Positions 25,029-34,456 are shown, counted from the first letter of the stretch. The stretch: 59,032 nucleotides of DNA from Microcaldota archaeon (GCA_014727975.1 WJMK01000039.1:93237-152268); one strand, 5' to 3'. Notes: a model not told the origin generated them from the sequence alone. Numbers and translations are program-made.

Positions 25029-26183
25029 ATGCAGAGCCATGCAGGCAACAAGAGCAGATATCCGGGAATTCCAAACATCCTTGTTGAAAGGGTGCTGGAG
25101 GGGAAGAGCCCGGAGATTGCAAAAACAGCTATTGCCCAGGTCTCTGTACGGGGAGGGATGGGTGCATTCAGGCTGCTCCTCCATGGCGTTGCTGCACGGA
25201 AAGAAGAAACCCTGAAGGAGCTTGCATGCGAGGGAGTCGTAAAGATCCTGAGGGAGTCCCCTGAGCAGGTTGCAAAGGATGCGGTCGTGCTTTTCAGGCC
25301 CCAGATGCGAAACGAGGGAGAAGCAATTAGGGTGCTTCTGAAGCTAATCAGGAAAGAACTCAGGGAAGAAGTAAGGGAAGGAGCTGTGCAGGAACTGGCT
25401 GAAGCGATGAAAAATGTTGCGCCAGGCATTGCGGTGAGCAGGCTGGGCTCTGTCCTGGAATGGGAAGATGCCCCAAAGGAGATAAGAAAACTGGCAAGAA
25501 AAGAGCTTCCCGGGCTGCTCAAGAAGCTCGGGGAAATTGAGCTCCTGATGTTCCTTACCAGCAGAGGCCCTGCAAGGTCCCAAGAAGAAATAAGCATCTA
25601 TGGCTCGGTGGTCATGAACAGCGATGCAGACCAGGAATGCAGGATGGAAGCTGCAAGGCTGCTCGGTACCTCACTCAGGGAAGAGGCATTCATGATACTT
25701 GAGTATGCTATTGATGCCGACAATATTGCACTCAGGAGGAACATTTACGAATATTCTATGCAGGCAGCAAAAGCAGAAGGCATTGAAGATATTGCAGAAA
25801 GGATCCTGCTGCGCGGTGCGTGCAGTGAAACAGAAGACATGCGGCTGAGGGCGCACCTGGTAAAGTGGCTGGGGGAAAACGGAAGCAGGGCCGCGCTCAA
25901 CACGCTCAAGAACATGAAAGTGGATGACGAGGGATGGGAAGGGAGCGCTGCAAGGGGGCCTGTGTCTACGCAGGAAAGGGCTGCACTGATGGTGCACATC
26001 TCAAATGCGGTTGACAATCTTTCAAGGGGCAGGGCCAGCCATGTGCCGGTAATTACACCTGTGACCATTTCTGCTCCTCCTGAAAGGGCGAGCAACAGGC
26101 CAACCCCTCCCCCGTCCGCAAACGTGGAGCAGAGGATCAGGAAGGCAATAGATGTAATGAAGGGGAGAAAGGCAGGCAAATAG
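25029..26183 (+). CDS. HEAT-like repeat protein
   Basis: 384 residues with continuous paired helices over residues about 15-320. Clear units are KELACEGVVKILRESPEQV, REGAVQELAEAMKNVAP and CRMEAARLLGTSLREEAFMI. The C-terminal 60 residues are Pro/Arg-rich and probably flexible. No enzymatic motif. The ATG at 25029 agrees with the TATA box at 24993-25005. Function unknown. Confidence 0.65.
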   Translation: MQSHAGNKSRYPGIPNILVERVLEGKSPEIAKTAIAQVSVRGGMGAFRLLLHGVAARKEETLKELACEGVVKILRESPEQVAKDAVVLFRPQMRNEGEAIRVLLKLIRKELREEVREGAVQELAEAMKNVAPGIAVSRLGSVLEWEDAPKEIRKLARKELPGLLKKLGEIELLMFLTSRGPARSQEEISIYGSVVMNSDADQECRMEAARLLGTSLREEAFMILEYAIDADNIALRRNIYEYSMQAAKAEGIEDIAERILLRGACSETEDMRLRAHLVKWLGENGSRAALNTLKNMKVDDEGWEGSAARGPVSTQERAALMVHISNAVDNLSRGRASHVPVITPVTISAPPERASNRPTPPPSANVEQRIRKAIDVMKGRKAGK

Positions 26184-26214
26184 GTAAATAAAGCTTCTTG
26201 TTTTAGTTCTGAAT

Positions 26215-26730
26215 ATGTTCTTTTCGGATGTTGATATAAAAAAGGCAATAAAGAGGGGGGAAATAAAGATAACGCCGCTTAAAATGGACCAGGTTGGGCA
26301 GGGAAGCGTAGACCTTAGCCTTGGGGGAACATTCTGGTTCTTTAAGCAGAAGTACATTGGGGCGCGTGTGGACCTGGGCAATGTGGATTTCAAAGAAGCC
26401 ACAAAGAAAGTGAATGCAGATACTGTAGTCTTGGCGCCAGGGGAGATGTGCCTTGCGATAAGCAGGGAAAAGATTACGCTTGCCCCGGACATCATAGGCA
26501 GGCTGGAGGGGAGGAGCAGGTATGCGCGCATGGGGCTTGCGGTGCACATCACTTCTGCAGTGGTGCAGCCGGGGAGCGCAAACCACCAGGTTTTCGAGAT
26601 TTTCAATAGTGCGCCATTTACTGTTGTGCTGCACGAAGGGATGCGGATTAGCCAGGTTGTATTTGCGCGTACTGAAACGCCTACTTCGAAACCCTATGCA
26701 AAGCATGGGAAAATCGCAAAGAACCAATAA
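26215..26730 (+). CDS. dcd: dCTP deaminase/dUTPase family protein
   Basis: 171 residues. Family motifs in order: GQGSVDLSLGG near the N-terminus, a central VLAPGEMCLAISREKITL, then LEGRSRYARMGLAVHITSAVV and the region around the catalytic glutamate, HQVFEIFN. It converts dCTP to dUTP, or in bifunctional archaeal members directly to dUMP, supplying the dTMP pathway. The usual GFxG-type loop after the Pro-Gly is replaced by PGSANHQ, so substrate preference cannot be assigned. It starts 31 bp after the preceding gene. Confidence 0.85.
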   Translation: MFFSDVDIKKAIKRGEIKITPLKMDQVGQGSVDLSLGGTFWFFKQKYIGARVDLGNVDFKEATKKVNADTVVLAPGEMCLAISREKITLAPDIIGRLEGRSRYARMGLAVHITSAVVQPGSANHQVFEIFNSAPFTVVLHEGMRISQVVFARTETPTSKPYAKHGKIAKNQ

Positions 26731-26740
26731 CTATAAATAT
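26731..26740 (+). promoter_or_regulatory. TATA box of the gene at 26762
   Basis: CTATAAATAT, centred about 26 bp before the GTG start. Confidence 0.6.
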
Positions 26741-26761
26741 TTTTAATCTTCAAATAACTTA

Positions 26762-28219
26762 GTGAGAAAAAAAACTTCTAAGCAACGGGAAGAAAGGGAT
26801 GCAAAAACAGCAGAGATAGAGATGCTTATAGGCCAGGGGGAAGAAGCTGTCCACCTGATTTCAGAATACCTGGGAGACCAAGATGGGTGGGTAAGGTATA
26901 AGGCGGTTGAAGCACTGGGAGTTATTGGGGGGGACGCTGCAATGGAGCGCGTAAGAAAAGCATACGACGACACGGAATTCAATGTTGCAGTTGAGGCAAT
27001 AGGCCAGATTGGAGAAAACAGGTATTTCCCTGGGCTGTTTGAAGTGATGCTCGCGCTGCAGTACCCTGATGAAGAGATGCAGGACATAGCGGCTGGGGCA
27101 ATACTTGACTTCGGCATTGAGAACCTTGCTGAAATTTATTACGGGATAACCTGTTGTGGAGGGGAATTGCAGGAAAAATCACTGTTTATGCTTGATTCGC
27201 TCCTCCAGAAGGAGGGGCATGAAAAAGAAGGGGCACTGGAGCTGGCAAGCGACAAAACAGTACTCGGGGGCATCCTTAATGCATACCTTATCAAGAGGGA
27301 AATGTTTTGCCTGCCTGACGAGGGACAGGCAAACAGGATATCCCAAAATGCAGAAAACATCCTTTGCAGGCTTGCGGAGAATGGAAGGGCCGGAGCCCTC
27401 ATGTGGGGGATTGAAAAAAAAGGGAAACATGCTGCAGAAATCGTAAAAATCTTTGCAAAAACAAAGGATTTTGAGAGCCTTGTCAGTCTGCTCAAGCACG
27501 ACAATAACCATGTGGCTTCAGAGGCTGCAAAAGTGCTGGGCGAGCACAGGCATGAGGATGCTGTGGATGAGCTTATACTTACAATGCGCCATGATGTTTA
27601 CTGGCCAGTAAGGGATAACGCCATTTTGGCGCTTGGGAAAATCGGGGGAAGAGCTGCGATAAATGCACTTATGGGTGAGATTAGGGAGCAGGGGGGAGGA
27701 GGGATGCACAAAAAGGAGTTATATGAAGCAATAGGGATGTGCGGGGGGAAGCGCGAAATGAGGAGGTTGCTGAAGTTTATTGAAAATAAAGAGCTGGCTG
27801 GATGCGCAATTGATGCGATAAGGGCGATTGCCTCAAGAGTTTATGCAAAAAGGGGGAGGGGGAACGTGAAGGAGGATATCCTGAGGCTTGCTGAACTTTT
27901 TGGAACTGCTGAATATGGCCAGTTGGTGCATACCGCAATCCTGGGAATCGTTGAGGCAGAAAAAAGCAGGCAGGGCAAGGAGGAAGGGCCAGAGGAACCA
28001 AAACCAAGGGAGCCTTCCGGGCTGGACGCAAATGAAGGAAGAGCAGGGGTTAAGCTGGAAAATAAGGGGGAAAGAAAAAACAGCGGAGAGCGGGCAGGCA
28101 TTGCGCGCCCTAAGCGGGCCCATGCTGTCAAGGGGCCTGAGATTAACCTGCTCCCGAGGAGGAAGGGGAGAAGAAGGCTGAGGCTTGCACAGGGGCAAAG
28201 GAATATCATACACGCATAA
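26762..28219 (+). CDS. HEAT-repeat protein (most canonical member)
   Basis: 485 residues, probably starting at GTG 26762, which coincides with the TATA-predicted transcript start. Classical HEAT/PBS-lyase repeats are visible: VRYKAVEALGVIGGDAAMER, NVAVEAIGQIGENRYF, VASEAAKVLGEHRHEDAVDE and VRDNAILALGKIGGRAAINA. The C-terminal 85 residues are Glu/Lys/Pro/Gly-rich and likely disordered, ending in a very basic segment that could bind nucleic acid (inference). Function unknown. Confidence 0.75.
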   Translation: MRKKTSKQREERDAKTAEIEMLIGQGEEAVHLISEYLGDQDGWVRYKAVEALGVIGGDAAMERVRKAYDDTEFNVAVEAIGQIGENRYFPGLFEVMLALQYPDEEMQDIAAGAILDFGIENLAEIYYGITCCGGELQEKSLFMLDSLLQKEGHEKEGALELASDKTVLGGILNAYLIKREMFCLPDEGQANRISQNAENILCRLAENGRAGALMWGIEKKGKHAAEIVKIFAKTKDFESLVSLLKHDNNHVASEAAKVLGEHRHEDAVDELILTMRHDVYWPVRDNAILALGKIGGRAAINALMGEIREQGGGGMHKKELYEAIGMCGGKREMRRLLKFIENKELAGCAIDAIRAIASRVYAKRGRGNVKEDILRLAELFGTAEYGQLVHTAILGIVEAEKSRQGKEEGPEEPKPREPSGLDANEGRAGVKLENKGERKNSGERAGIARPKRAHAVKGPEINLLPRRKGRRRLRLAQGQRNIIHA

Positions 28220-28232
28220 CCACAAATAGAAA

Positions 28233-28242
28233 CATTTAAATA
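28233..28242 (+). promoter_or_regulatory. TATA box of the gene at 28265
   Basis: CATTTAAATA, centred about 27 bp before the ATG at 28265. Confidence 0.6.
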
Positions 28243-28264
28243 CTAGTTGCACTCCAATATACCC

Positions 28265-29230
28265 ATGAACTTCAGGCGCAGGACTCCAAAAAATGGAATC
28301 CGCAACGGAAACAGAACGCCCGGCAGGGGTGTTTTCAGCAATGGCAGCAATGGCCAGGACGAGAAGGTTCCGGGGATCCTCAAAAAAAGGCTGCAGAGCG
28401 GAAACCCGAGTACAGCAATTATGGGGATAAACGGGCTCCTGGTCAGGGACCCGCGCACCCGGGAATTCAGGTATTCTAAAAAAGAAATTTGCAAAAACCT
28501 TGTTTGGCTCATGAAGTCAAGCGAAGAGAAGGATGTGAAAAACGCCGCAGCAAATGCCCTGCTGAAGATGCTTGCAGAATCCGGGGGGCTGAAGGGAAGC
28601 AGTGTAGTGGACATCATTGATGCGAACCTGACTGAAAAAAACGCAAGGCACCTAAGGCTCTGGACCAAGATAATCGGTGAAAAGAATGCTCCTGTGAGCA
28701 TCAGGGAATGTGCCATTGGAAAGCTGGCTGAATATAGCGAAGATGAGCTCATTGGGAAAATTGAGGGGATTGAAATGCTGCTCCTGGAAAGGATGATGGA
28801 TGCTGGTGAGAAGGAAGGCATACAAGACATGATAAGAAACTGCTTTGGCCCGGGGCGGAGCGGGAGGCCAAAAATAGGGCAGCGGGAAGAAAAGCCCGAA
28901 GACATGACTGTGCAGATTGAAACTTTTGGAAACAGGAAACCGGCAAGAGCCGGCAGGGGGGCCCAGGGGGCAACCCAGGACATAGATGCCATCGGGCTGC
29001 AGGTATACCTGCTCAGGCAGAGTAACCCTGCAAAACGCAGGGAAGGGGCAAAAAACCTTTACGAAGCTGCGATGAAGTCAAAAAATCCTAATACTATAAG
29101 GAGGGTCCTGGATGCGCTAGAGGAACGCGGAAAGGAATTTTCTGCAGAATGCAGAGATGTTGCAATGAGGCTGGAGATTGTTTCTGCGGATTCCAGGAAC
29201 AGGGCAACAATCCCTCCCGGGCCCAGATAA
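28265..29230 (+). CDS. HEAT-like repeat protein
   Basis: 321 residues. A basic N-terminal segment with RRRTPKNGIRNG is followed by helical pairs (VKNAAANALLKMLAESGGLK; SIRECAIGKLAEYSEDEL; KRREGAKNLYEAAMKSKNP). The TTG at 28247 is in frame but lies before the TATA-predicted start, so the ATG at 28265 is used. It is the last of the HEAT-like series before the por operon. Function unknown. Confidence 0.6.
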   Translation: MNFRRRTPKNGIRNGNRTPGRGVFSNGSNGQDEKVPGILKKRLQSGNPSTAIMGINGLLVRDPRTREFRYSKKEICKNLVWLMKSSEEKDVKNAAANALLKMLAESGGLKGSSVVDIIDANLTEKNARHLRLWTKIIGEKNAPVSIRECAIGKLAEYSEDELIGKIEGIEMLLLERMMDAGEKEGIQDMIRNCFGPGRSGRPKIGQREEKPEDMTVQIETFGNRKPARAGRGAQGATQDIDAIGLQVYLLRQSNPAKRREGAKNLYEAAMKSKNPNTIRRVLDALEERGKEFSAECRDVAMRLEIVSADSRNRATIPPGPR

Positions 29231-29315
29231 AGAATGCCTGATTCGCTATTTGCCGGACTTATTCTAAGAAGCATTTTAATGCTTGCCCAACAAATCCACC
29301 TGACAAGGTGGCTAA

Positions 29316-29855
29316 ATGCTGGAAATACGTCTTCATGGAAGAGGCGGCCAGGGCGCAGTGACCGGTGGGGAACTGCTTGCAAAGGCTGCAGGACTGGAAG
29401 GAAAATGGTCACAGTGCTTCCCAAAATTCGGAGTTGAAAGGAGGGGGGCGCCTGTGCAGAGCTACTGCAGGATTGCTGATGAGAGAATCAAAATCCACCA
29501 GGAGCTCTATGAGCCAAACGCGGTTATCGTGCTGGATGCAAGCCTTATGGACTCTGTAGATGTCACTGCAGGGCTGAAGGAAGGGGGAACTGTGCTTATT
29601 AATACAAGGCTGCCCCCGGGGGATGTCTGCCTGCTGGATGGGAACTGCAATGTGCATACTGTAGATGCAACAACAATTGCAAAAGAGGCGCTGGGGAGGC
29701 CTATTGTTAATACTGCGATGCTTGGGGCATTCGTGAAAATTACGGGCATTGTGAAGCTCGAAAGCCTTGTTGAAGAGGTAAAAAAGCATTTTGGGGAAAG
29801 GCTCGGGGAAAAGAATGCGGATGCCGTAAAGGCGTGCTACGAAGCGGTGAAATAG
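29316..29855 (+). CDS. porC: Pyruvate:ferredoxin oxidoreductase, gamma subunit
   Basis: 179 residues of the pyruvate/ketoisovalerate oxidoreductase gamma family: LEIRLHGRGGQGAVTGGELL at the start and FGVERRGAPVQSYCRI near 45-60. It is the first gene of a four-gene operon (gamma-delta-alpha-beta) whose enzyme oxidises pyruvate to acetyl-CoA and CO2 while reducing ferredoxin. The ATG has an AGGTGG Shine-Dalgarno sequence. The subunit set and order match archaeal POR, but a related 2-oxoacid could be the substrate. Confidence 0.9.
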   Translation: MLEIRLHGRGGQGAVTGGELLAKAAGLEGKWSQCFPKFGVERRGAPVQSYCRIADERIKIHQELYEPNAVIVLDASLMDSVDVTAGLKEGGTVLINTRLPPGDVCLLDGNCNVHTVDATTIAKEALGRPIVNTAMLGAFVKITGIVKLESLVEEVKKHFGERLGEKNADAVKACYEAVK

Positions 29856-30104
29856 ATGAAGCCTGCAAATGGAAAACCCGGAACAAGCATGGAAAACAAA
29901 ACAGGGAACTGGAGAAGCGAAAGGCCAGAAGTGGACCAGAGCAAATGCATAAAGTGCGGCCAGTGCCAGCTCAACTGCCCGGACGGGTGCATTTTTGTAA
30001 CTGAAAAAGGCGCAGAGCCAAATTATGATTATTGCAAGGGCTGCGGGATTTGCGCAAACGTATGCCCGGTGAAATGCATTAAGATGGTGCCGGAGGAGAA
30101 GTGA
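29856..30104 (+). CDS. porD: Pyruvate:ferredoxin oxidoreductase, delta subunit
   Basis: 82 residues with two complete 4Fe-4S ferredoxin motifs, CIKCGQCQLNCPDGC and CKGCGICANVCPVKC. It relays electrons from the catalytic subunits to ferredoxin. It starts directly after the porC stop, with no gap. Confidence 0.92.
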   Translation: MKPANGKPGTSMENKTGNWRSERPEVDQSKCIKCGQCQLNCPDGCIFVTEKGAEPNYDYCKGCGICANVCPVKCIKMVPEEK

Positions 30105-30109
30105 GTACT

Positions 30110-31306
30110 ATGAAAAAAACAATAGAAGGGAGCATTGCAGTTGCAGAGGTTGCACGGGATTGCGGGCCGGATGTGGTGGCATGCTTCCCGATTACGCCTT
30201 CTACGCATATCGCAGAAACCCTGGACAAAATGTACACAAATGGGGAGATTAAGAGTTATACTGCAGTGGAAAGCGAATTCTCCGCGATTTCCATGCTGGT
30301 TGGGGCGAGCGCTGCAGGAGCACGAGCATTCACCACTACGGATTCACAGGGGCTTGCACTAATGCACGAAGTCCTTTTTGCGGCTGCGGGAATGAGGCTC
30401 CCCATGGTAATTGTGAATGCAAACCGTTCGCTTAGCGCACCCCTCAGCATCTGGAACGACCACCAGGATTCCGTGAGCGAGAGGGACTCGGGATGGATAC
30501 AGCTCTACTGCAAGAACAACCAGGAAGCCGTGGACACTGTCCCCCAGGCATTCAAGATTTCGGAAGACACAAACATCCCAGTGATGGTCTGCTTTGACGG
30601 GTTTTACCTTACCCACCTGGTGGAGCAGATAGATATACCGGAAAAGGAAGTGATTGGAAAGTACCTGCCTAAAAGGAAGGCAGAATACAAGCTGGACCCG
30701 GAAAACCCCATTACTATGGGGATGTATGCGCTCCCTACCCATTACCAGGGATTCAGGATTGACCTGCACCAGGATGTGCTCAAAGCTGCAGAGAACGTGA
30801 AGAAAGAAATGGAAGCATGGGGAGATGTTTCCGGAAGGAAATACGGGAACGGGCTCTGGGAAGAATACCATGCAGAAGATGCTGAATACCTGTTTATAGG
30901 AATGGGAAGCGTTATGGAGAATGCAGAGCTTGCGGTTGAGAAAATGCGCAAGGAGGGCAAAAAAGTGGGGCTGGTGCGCATTAGGTGCTACAGGCCGTTC
31001 CCCTCAGAAGTTGTGGAAGCAATCAAGGGGAAGAAAGGGGCGCTGGTTTTTGAGAAAGCTGTGAGCATGGGCGCGGATGCGCCGCTCTATGCAGAGATTT
31101 CATCTGCAATGAAAGAAAAGGGTGCCGATGTGCCGCTTTCCTCTTATGTCGGGGGGCTTGGAGGAAAAGACATTACGGTTGGGCATATCGAGCAGATGTT
31201 CGGGGAAATAGAAGGCGGGCCGGTAAAAAAAGTCTGGGATGGGGAAACGGGTGCACCAAAAATAAAAAAATCGCTTGGCGCAGGAGAAGAAAATGGAGGT
31301 GCCTGA
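30110..31306 (+). CDS. porA: Pyruvate:ferredoxin oxidoreductase, alpha subunit
   Basis: 398 residues. The N-terminal pyrimidine-binding domain has PITPSTHIAETL, AVESEFSAISMLVGASAAGAR and the TTTDSQGLALMHE segment; domain II lies further on (FEKAVSMGADAPL). Together with the beta subunit it forms the thiamine-diphosphate site. I take the ATG at 30110; a GTG at 30101 overlapping the porD stop is also possible. Confidence 0.92.
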   Translation: MKKTIEGSIAVAEVARDCGPDVVACFPITPSTHIAETLDKMYTNGEIKSYTAVESEFSAISMLVGASAAGARAFTTTDSQGLALMHEVLFAAAGMRLPMVIVNANRSLSAPLSIWNDHQDSVSERDSGWIQLYCKNNQEAVDTVPQAFKISEDTNIPVMVCFDGFYLTHLVEQIDIPEKEVIGKYLPKRKAEYKLDPENPITMGMYALPTHYQGFRIDLHQDVLKAAENVKKEMEAWGDVSGRKYGNGLWEEYHAEDAEYLFIGMGSVMENAELAVEKMRKEGKKVGLVRIRCYRPFPSEVVEAIKGKKGALVFEKAVSMGADAPLYAEISSAMKEKGADVPLSSYVGGLGGKDITVGHIEQMFGEIEGGPVKKVWDGETGAPKIKKSLGAGEENGGA

Positions 31307-31307
31307 T

Positions 31308-32228
31308 ATGGTTAAGCCGGAACTGGAAAACAAGGAACTTTTTAAGAGTGGGCACACTGCATGCGCAGGGTGCGGGGTTGCAGTAGGCCTGAGGCACATA
31401 ATGCGGGCGCTTGGGAAGGATACTATTGTGGTAAATGCAACCGGGTGCACAGAGATATTCACAAGTGCATACCCGAAAAGCGCATGGGCAGTTCCATACA
31501 TCCACTGTGTATTCGAGAACTCTGCCCCTGTGGCCGCGGGGATATCCGAAGCACTGCGCGCAATGGGGAACGACCACACAAAAGTCGTGGTGATTTCAGG
31601 AGATGGTGCAAGCTACGATATCGGGTTCGGCCACATGAGCGGGATGTTTGAGAGGGGGCACGATGTGCTCTATATCTGCTATGACAACGAAGCGTACATG
31701 AATACAGGTGTCCAAAGGAGCGGGGCAACTCCCTGGAAGGCACATACAACCACTTCCCAGGTGGGAAAGCAGATTCGAGGGAAGATGCAGTTCAAAAAGC
31801 CCCTTACAGAGATTGTGGCTGCGCACAATGTGCCCTATGTTGCTACTTCAACAAGTGCGCATTATGCAGACCTGCAGCAGAAAGTGCAGAAGGCAAAGGA
31901 GATAAAGGGCCCGTCTTTCCTTAATGTGTTGATGACCTGCGTGCCTGGTTGGGGGACCACCCCTTCATTGAGCATGCAGTACCTGAAAGATGCTGTGGAT
32001 ACTCATGTCTGGCCGCTGATGGAAATTGAAAACGGCTTTAGCAAGCTGAGCATGAAGCCGGAAAAGAAGCCTGTTGAGGCATACCTAAAGGGGCAAAAGA
32101 GGTTCAGGCACCTTACCGAAGAAGACATTGCGGAAATCCAGGAGATGATTGATGAACGCTGGGACCACTGGGTATGGAAGGAGAAAGTGGACCAGGAAAG
32201 AAAAGCCGGATTGGAAGCCAGCGAATAA
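31308..32228 (+). CDS. porB: Pyruvate:ferredoxin oxidoreductase, beta subunit
   Basis: 306 residues. CAGCG near residue 15, CTEIFT, and the cysteine of TCVPGWGTTP provide ligands for the proximal 4Fe-4S cluster. ISGDGASYDIGFGHM with YDNEAYMNTG is the thiamine-diphosphate/Mg binding motif. The ATG at 31308 lies 6 bases after a GGAGGTG Shine-Dalgarno sequence; upstream in-frame TTG/ATG codons fall inside porA. Confidence 0.93.
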   Translation: MVKPELENKELFKSGHTACAGCGVAVGLRHIMRALGKDTIVVNATGCTEIFTSAYPKSAWAVPYIHCVFENSAPVAAGISEALRAMGNDHTKVVVISGDGASYDIGFGHMSGMFERGHDVLYICYDNEAYMNTGVQRSGATPWKAHTTTSQVGKQIRGKMQFKKPLTEIVAAHNVPYVATSTSAHYADLQQKVQKAKEIKGPSFLNVLMTCVPGWGTTPSLSMQYLKDAVDTHVWPLMEIENGFSKLSMKPEKKPVEAYLKGQKRFRHLTEEDIAEIQEMIDERWDHWVWKEKVDQERKAGLEASE

Positions 32229-32234
32229 GGGCTT

Positions 32235-32666
32235 CTAAACTACTGCAATCTGGACCCTTTTGTTTATGTCCATGGACATTGGGATATCCAGGGTGCCCAC
32301 CACATAATATTCAACCGGGCTTATTGCGCCAAGCATTTTTGCTGCGCCCAGAAGAGCTCCGGCTGCGCCTTCCTGCATCTCTTTCTCCAGCTCGCTCTTT
32401 ACCGGCGCCTGGAGCTCAAAATCATATTCCCCTCCTGTATATTCCTTCTCCCCATCTAGAACCTGCTTGAAACGGTAGACCACCTCCTTCCTGCTTTTCC
32501 CGCGCCTGGTCCGGCGCTGCTCGCCTATCAGTTCAACACGGAGCTCCTTGGCGTGTTTAGGGGAATTCAGCTCAAGCCTGAGCCTTCCGGAAATCTTCCC
32601 GCCTGAAGAAACATCATGGGTATTCAGTTCCATCCCTATTTTTCCTTCACCTATTCCAAACACCAT
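32235..32666 (-). CDS. Arrestin-like beta-sandwich protein (Spo0M-type), tentative
   Basis: 143 residues, predicted mainly beta strand. The N-terminal pattern GKIGMELNTHDVSSGGKISG followed by KHAKELRVELIGEQ resembles the arrestin-like fold of Spo0M and related archaeal proteins (strand, extended-basic-acidic turn, GxVxLxL). No function can be given. A TATA-like box near 32696-32710 and an AGGTGG Shine-Dalgarno sequence precede the ATG. It converges on porB with 6 bp between the ORFs. Confidence 0.55.
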   Translation of the reverse strand: MVFGIGEGKIGMELNTHDVSSGGKISGRLRLELNSPKHAKELRVELIGEQRRTRRGKSRKEVVYRFKQVLDGEKEYTGGEYDFELQAPVKSELEKEMQEGAAGALLGAAKMLGAISPVEYYVVGTLDIPMSMDINKRVQIAVV

Positions 32667-32713
32667 TTATCCACCTGGAAAAAGAGTGGCTGCACAGGTA
32701 TTAAATATTATGC

Positions 32714-34456
32714 TCAGAAAAGGACTATCTGCTTTATCTTTTCCAGCAGCCTTTGCTCTTTTTCAGAAAGAGATTCCTTTTTCTCTTCCCAGGTGAAAAT
32801 CTGCTTTTTGTGCATTGCAACATAAAGTGAATCGTTTTCCTGCACATCCCTGTTCAGGGTGATTTCAGGGGAGGAGATGGCAACCTTTGCGCCTTCTTTT
32901 GCTTCATCTATTGCCTTGCCTTCAGACTGGATGTTCTTTACTTCACCTAGAATCCTCCCTTCCTCATTCATAATCAATGAACCTTTCCGGAGCCTTCCTT
33001 CAAGTATTTCAACCCCAAAGACTGCAGGCTTGCTGAGCCGGAAAAAGAAACCTGGCAGGACCTTGAGCTTTGCAGGCCAGGGGAGCTCGGTTTCCAGCTC
33101 TTTTTTCTCCCGCTGCTTCTCTTCCTCCAACCACTCCTCATAATTCTCGGCCAGCTTATAGATCACATTGCTCCAGAAAAGCGGGACTTTTGAGCTGTGG
33201 GCTTCTTCCCTCGCCTCATCAAAAACCTTTACGCAGAAACCAAAGAGGACGCCTTTGTAGCGGTTTCTCTCGGAAACCGCATGGGCTGTGAGGACGTCTT
33301 TCCTTGTTATCGGGCCTATCCCTGCCTTTTTTACGGGAATATTGCTCTTCTCGAAAAGGTGGAGGATCGCTTCCACACTGCCAAGGGAATCCGCCTTGAC
33401 TACCACTCCGTCCTCTTCTGAGTCAACAAGCACCCTGTTGAGGTGCGTTTCCATCTCCTCGCGCTGCTTTTCGAAATTTGAAACTTCAGTGAAGGGTGAG
33501 CCGGGAATTGTGTCTTCCAGCCCAGGGGCAACAATCTTTACCCCTGCAGCTGCCACAACCTTGTCCAGGTTTATGTATTTTTCCTGGGGGGTTTTTTTGG
33601 CAAGGTTGGGTTGGAGAAGTGCGCGCACCTTTGTTTTCTTTACTCCTTCCTGGGTAAGGTATGCTATCTCCTCGCCGCGCTCAATGGTCCCGTCATAGAG
33701 GACCACGTCAAGGGTGGCACCCATCCCCTTTTCCTCCTTTACCTCAATCACTGAGCCCTTTGCGATTTCCCCGGAAATATGAAGGCGCTTTTCAAGGTAT
33801 TTCTGGCTCATGCCCGAAATGAGGAGGAGGAGCTCTGCCAGCCCCTCTCCGCTCTTTGCACTTATCGGCACGATTGCAATCTGCTTGGTGAAATCCTGCA
33901 TCCTGTCAAAGCGCTCACAATCAAATCCATGCTCTGAAAGCTGGCCCATCATCTTGTAGATCTTTTCGTCCATTAGCCGCTGCACATGCTCTGGCTGCTT
34001 ACTGAATGATTCAATAAAAGAATTTGTGGGCTGTTTTTTCCACCCATGTATAATATCCAGCTTATTTGCGGCAACTATGAAAGGGGTTTTGCACTGCTTA
34101 AGGATTTTTATGCTCTCCAGGGTTTGTGGCTGGAAACCCTGGGTGATGTCCACCACGAGCACTGCAATATCCGCAAGGGCTCCCCCTCGCTCCCGCAGGT
34201 TAGTAAATGCTTCATGGCCAGGAGTATCTATGAAAAGCAGGCCCGGGATTACAAGTTCTGTCTTCATAATCTGCTTTACGGATTCGGATATCCTGTTTAT
34301 TGCAGAAGTGGGCAGGTAGCTGGCCCCAATCATCTGGGTAATCTTGCCCGCCTCCTTTGAAGCAACAGCACTGCCCCTGACGCGGTCCAGAAAAGTGGTT
34401 TTTCCATGGTCAACATGCCCAAGCACACAAACTATGGGCGAGCGTATAAGGGCCAT
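32714..34456 (-). CDS. infB: Translation initiation factor aIF2/IF5B GTPase
   Basis: 580 residues. GTPase motifs: G1 GHVDHGKTT, G3 DTPGHEAF, G4 NKLD and G5 SAKSGEG; then beta-barrel domain II, the alpha/beta/alpha domain III and a C-terminal barrel plus helices. Length and layout fit archaeal IF5B, which promotes subunit joining and initiator-tRNA positioning. No intein is visible. The ATG at 34456 (MALIRSPIV) fits a leaderless TATA promoter at 34478-34490; an ATG at 34474 lies too close to that box. Confidence 0.95.
   Translation of the reverse strand: MALIRSPIVCVLGHVDHGKTTFLDRVRGSAVASKEAGKITQMIGASYLPTSAINRISESVKQIMKTELVIPGLLFIDTPGHEAFTNLRERGGALADIAVLVVDITQGFQPQTLESIKILKQCKTPFIVAANKLDIIHGWKKQPTNSFIESFSKQPEHVQRLMDEKIYKMMGQLSEHGFDCERFDRMQDFTKQIAIVPISAKSGEGLAELLLLISGMSQKYLEKRLHISGEIAKGSVIEVKEEKGMGATLDVVLYDGTIERGEEIAYLTQEGVKKTKVRALLQPNLAKKTPQEKYINLDKVVAAAGVKIVAPGLEDTIPGSPFTEVSNFEKQREEMETHLNRVLVDSEEDGVVVKADSLGSVEAILHLFEKSNIPVKKAGIGPITRKDVLTAHAVSERNRYKGVLFGFCVKVFDEAREEAHSSKVPLFWSNVIYKLAENYEEWLEEEKQREKKELETELPWPAKLKVLPGFFFRLSKPAVFGVEILEGRLRKGSLIMNEEGRILGEVKNIQSEGKAIDEAKEGAKVAISSPEITLNRDVQENDSLYVAMHKKQIFTWEEKKESLSEKEQRLLEKIKQIVLF

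Noticed and set aside
24401-25597. 398-codon minus-strand frame
   Set aside because: It spans two plus-strand HEAT-like genes that have good TATA boxes and coherent helical proteins; the antisense peptide has no domain character.
32682-32697. Third copy of the herA/nurA element (GTGCAGCCAC...CTTT on the minus strand)
   Set aside because: Only about 14 of 16 bases match, with none of the rest of the 46-base core; probably chance.
32714-34456. Possible intein in the aIF2 GTPase
   Set aside because: All GTPase motifs are contiguous, the length is normal, and no intein splice motifs are seen.
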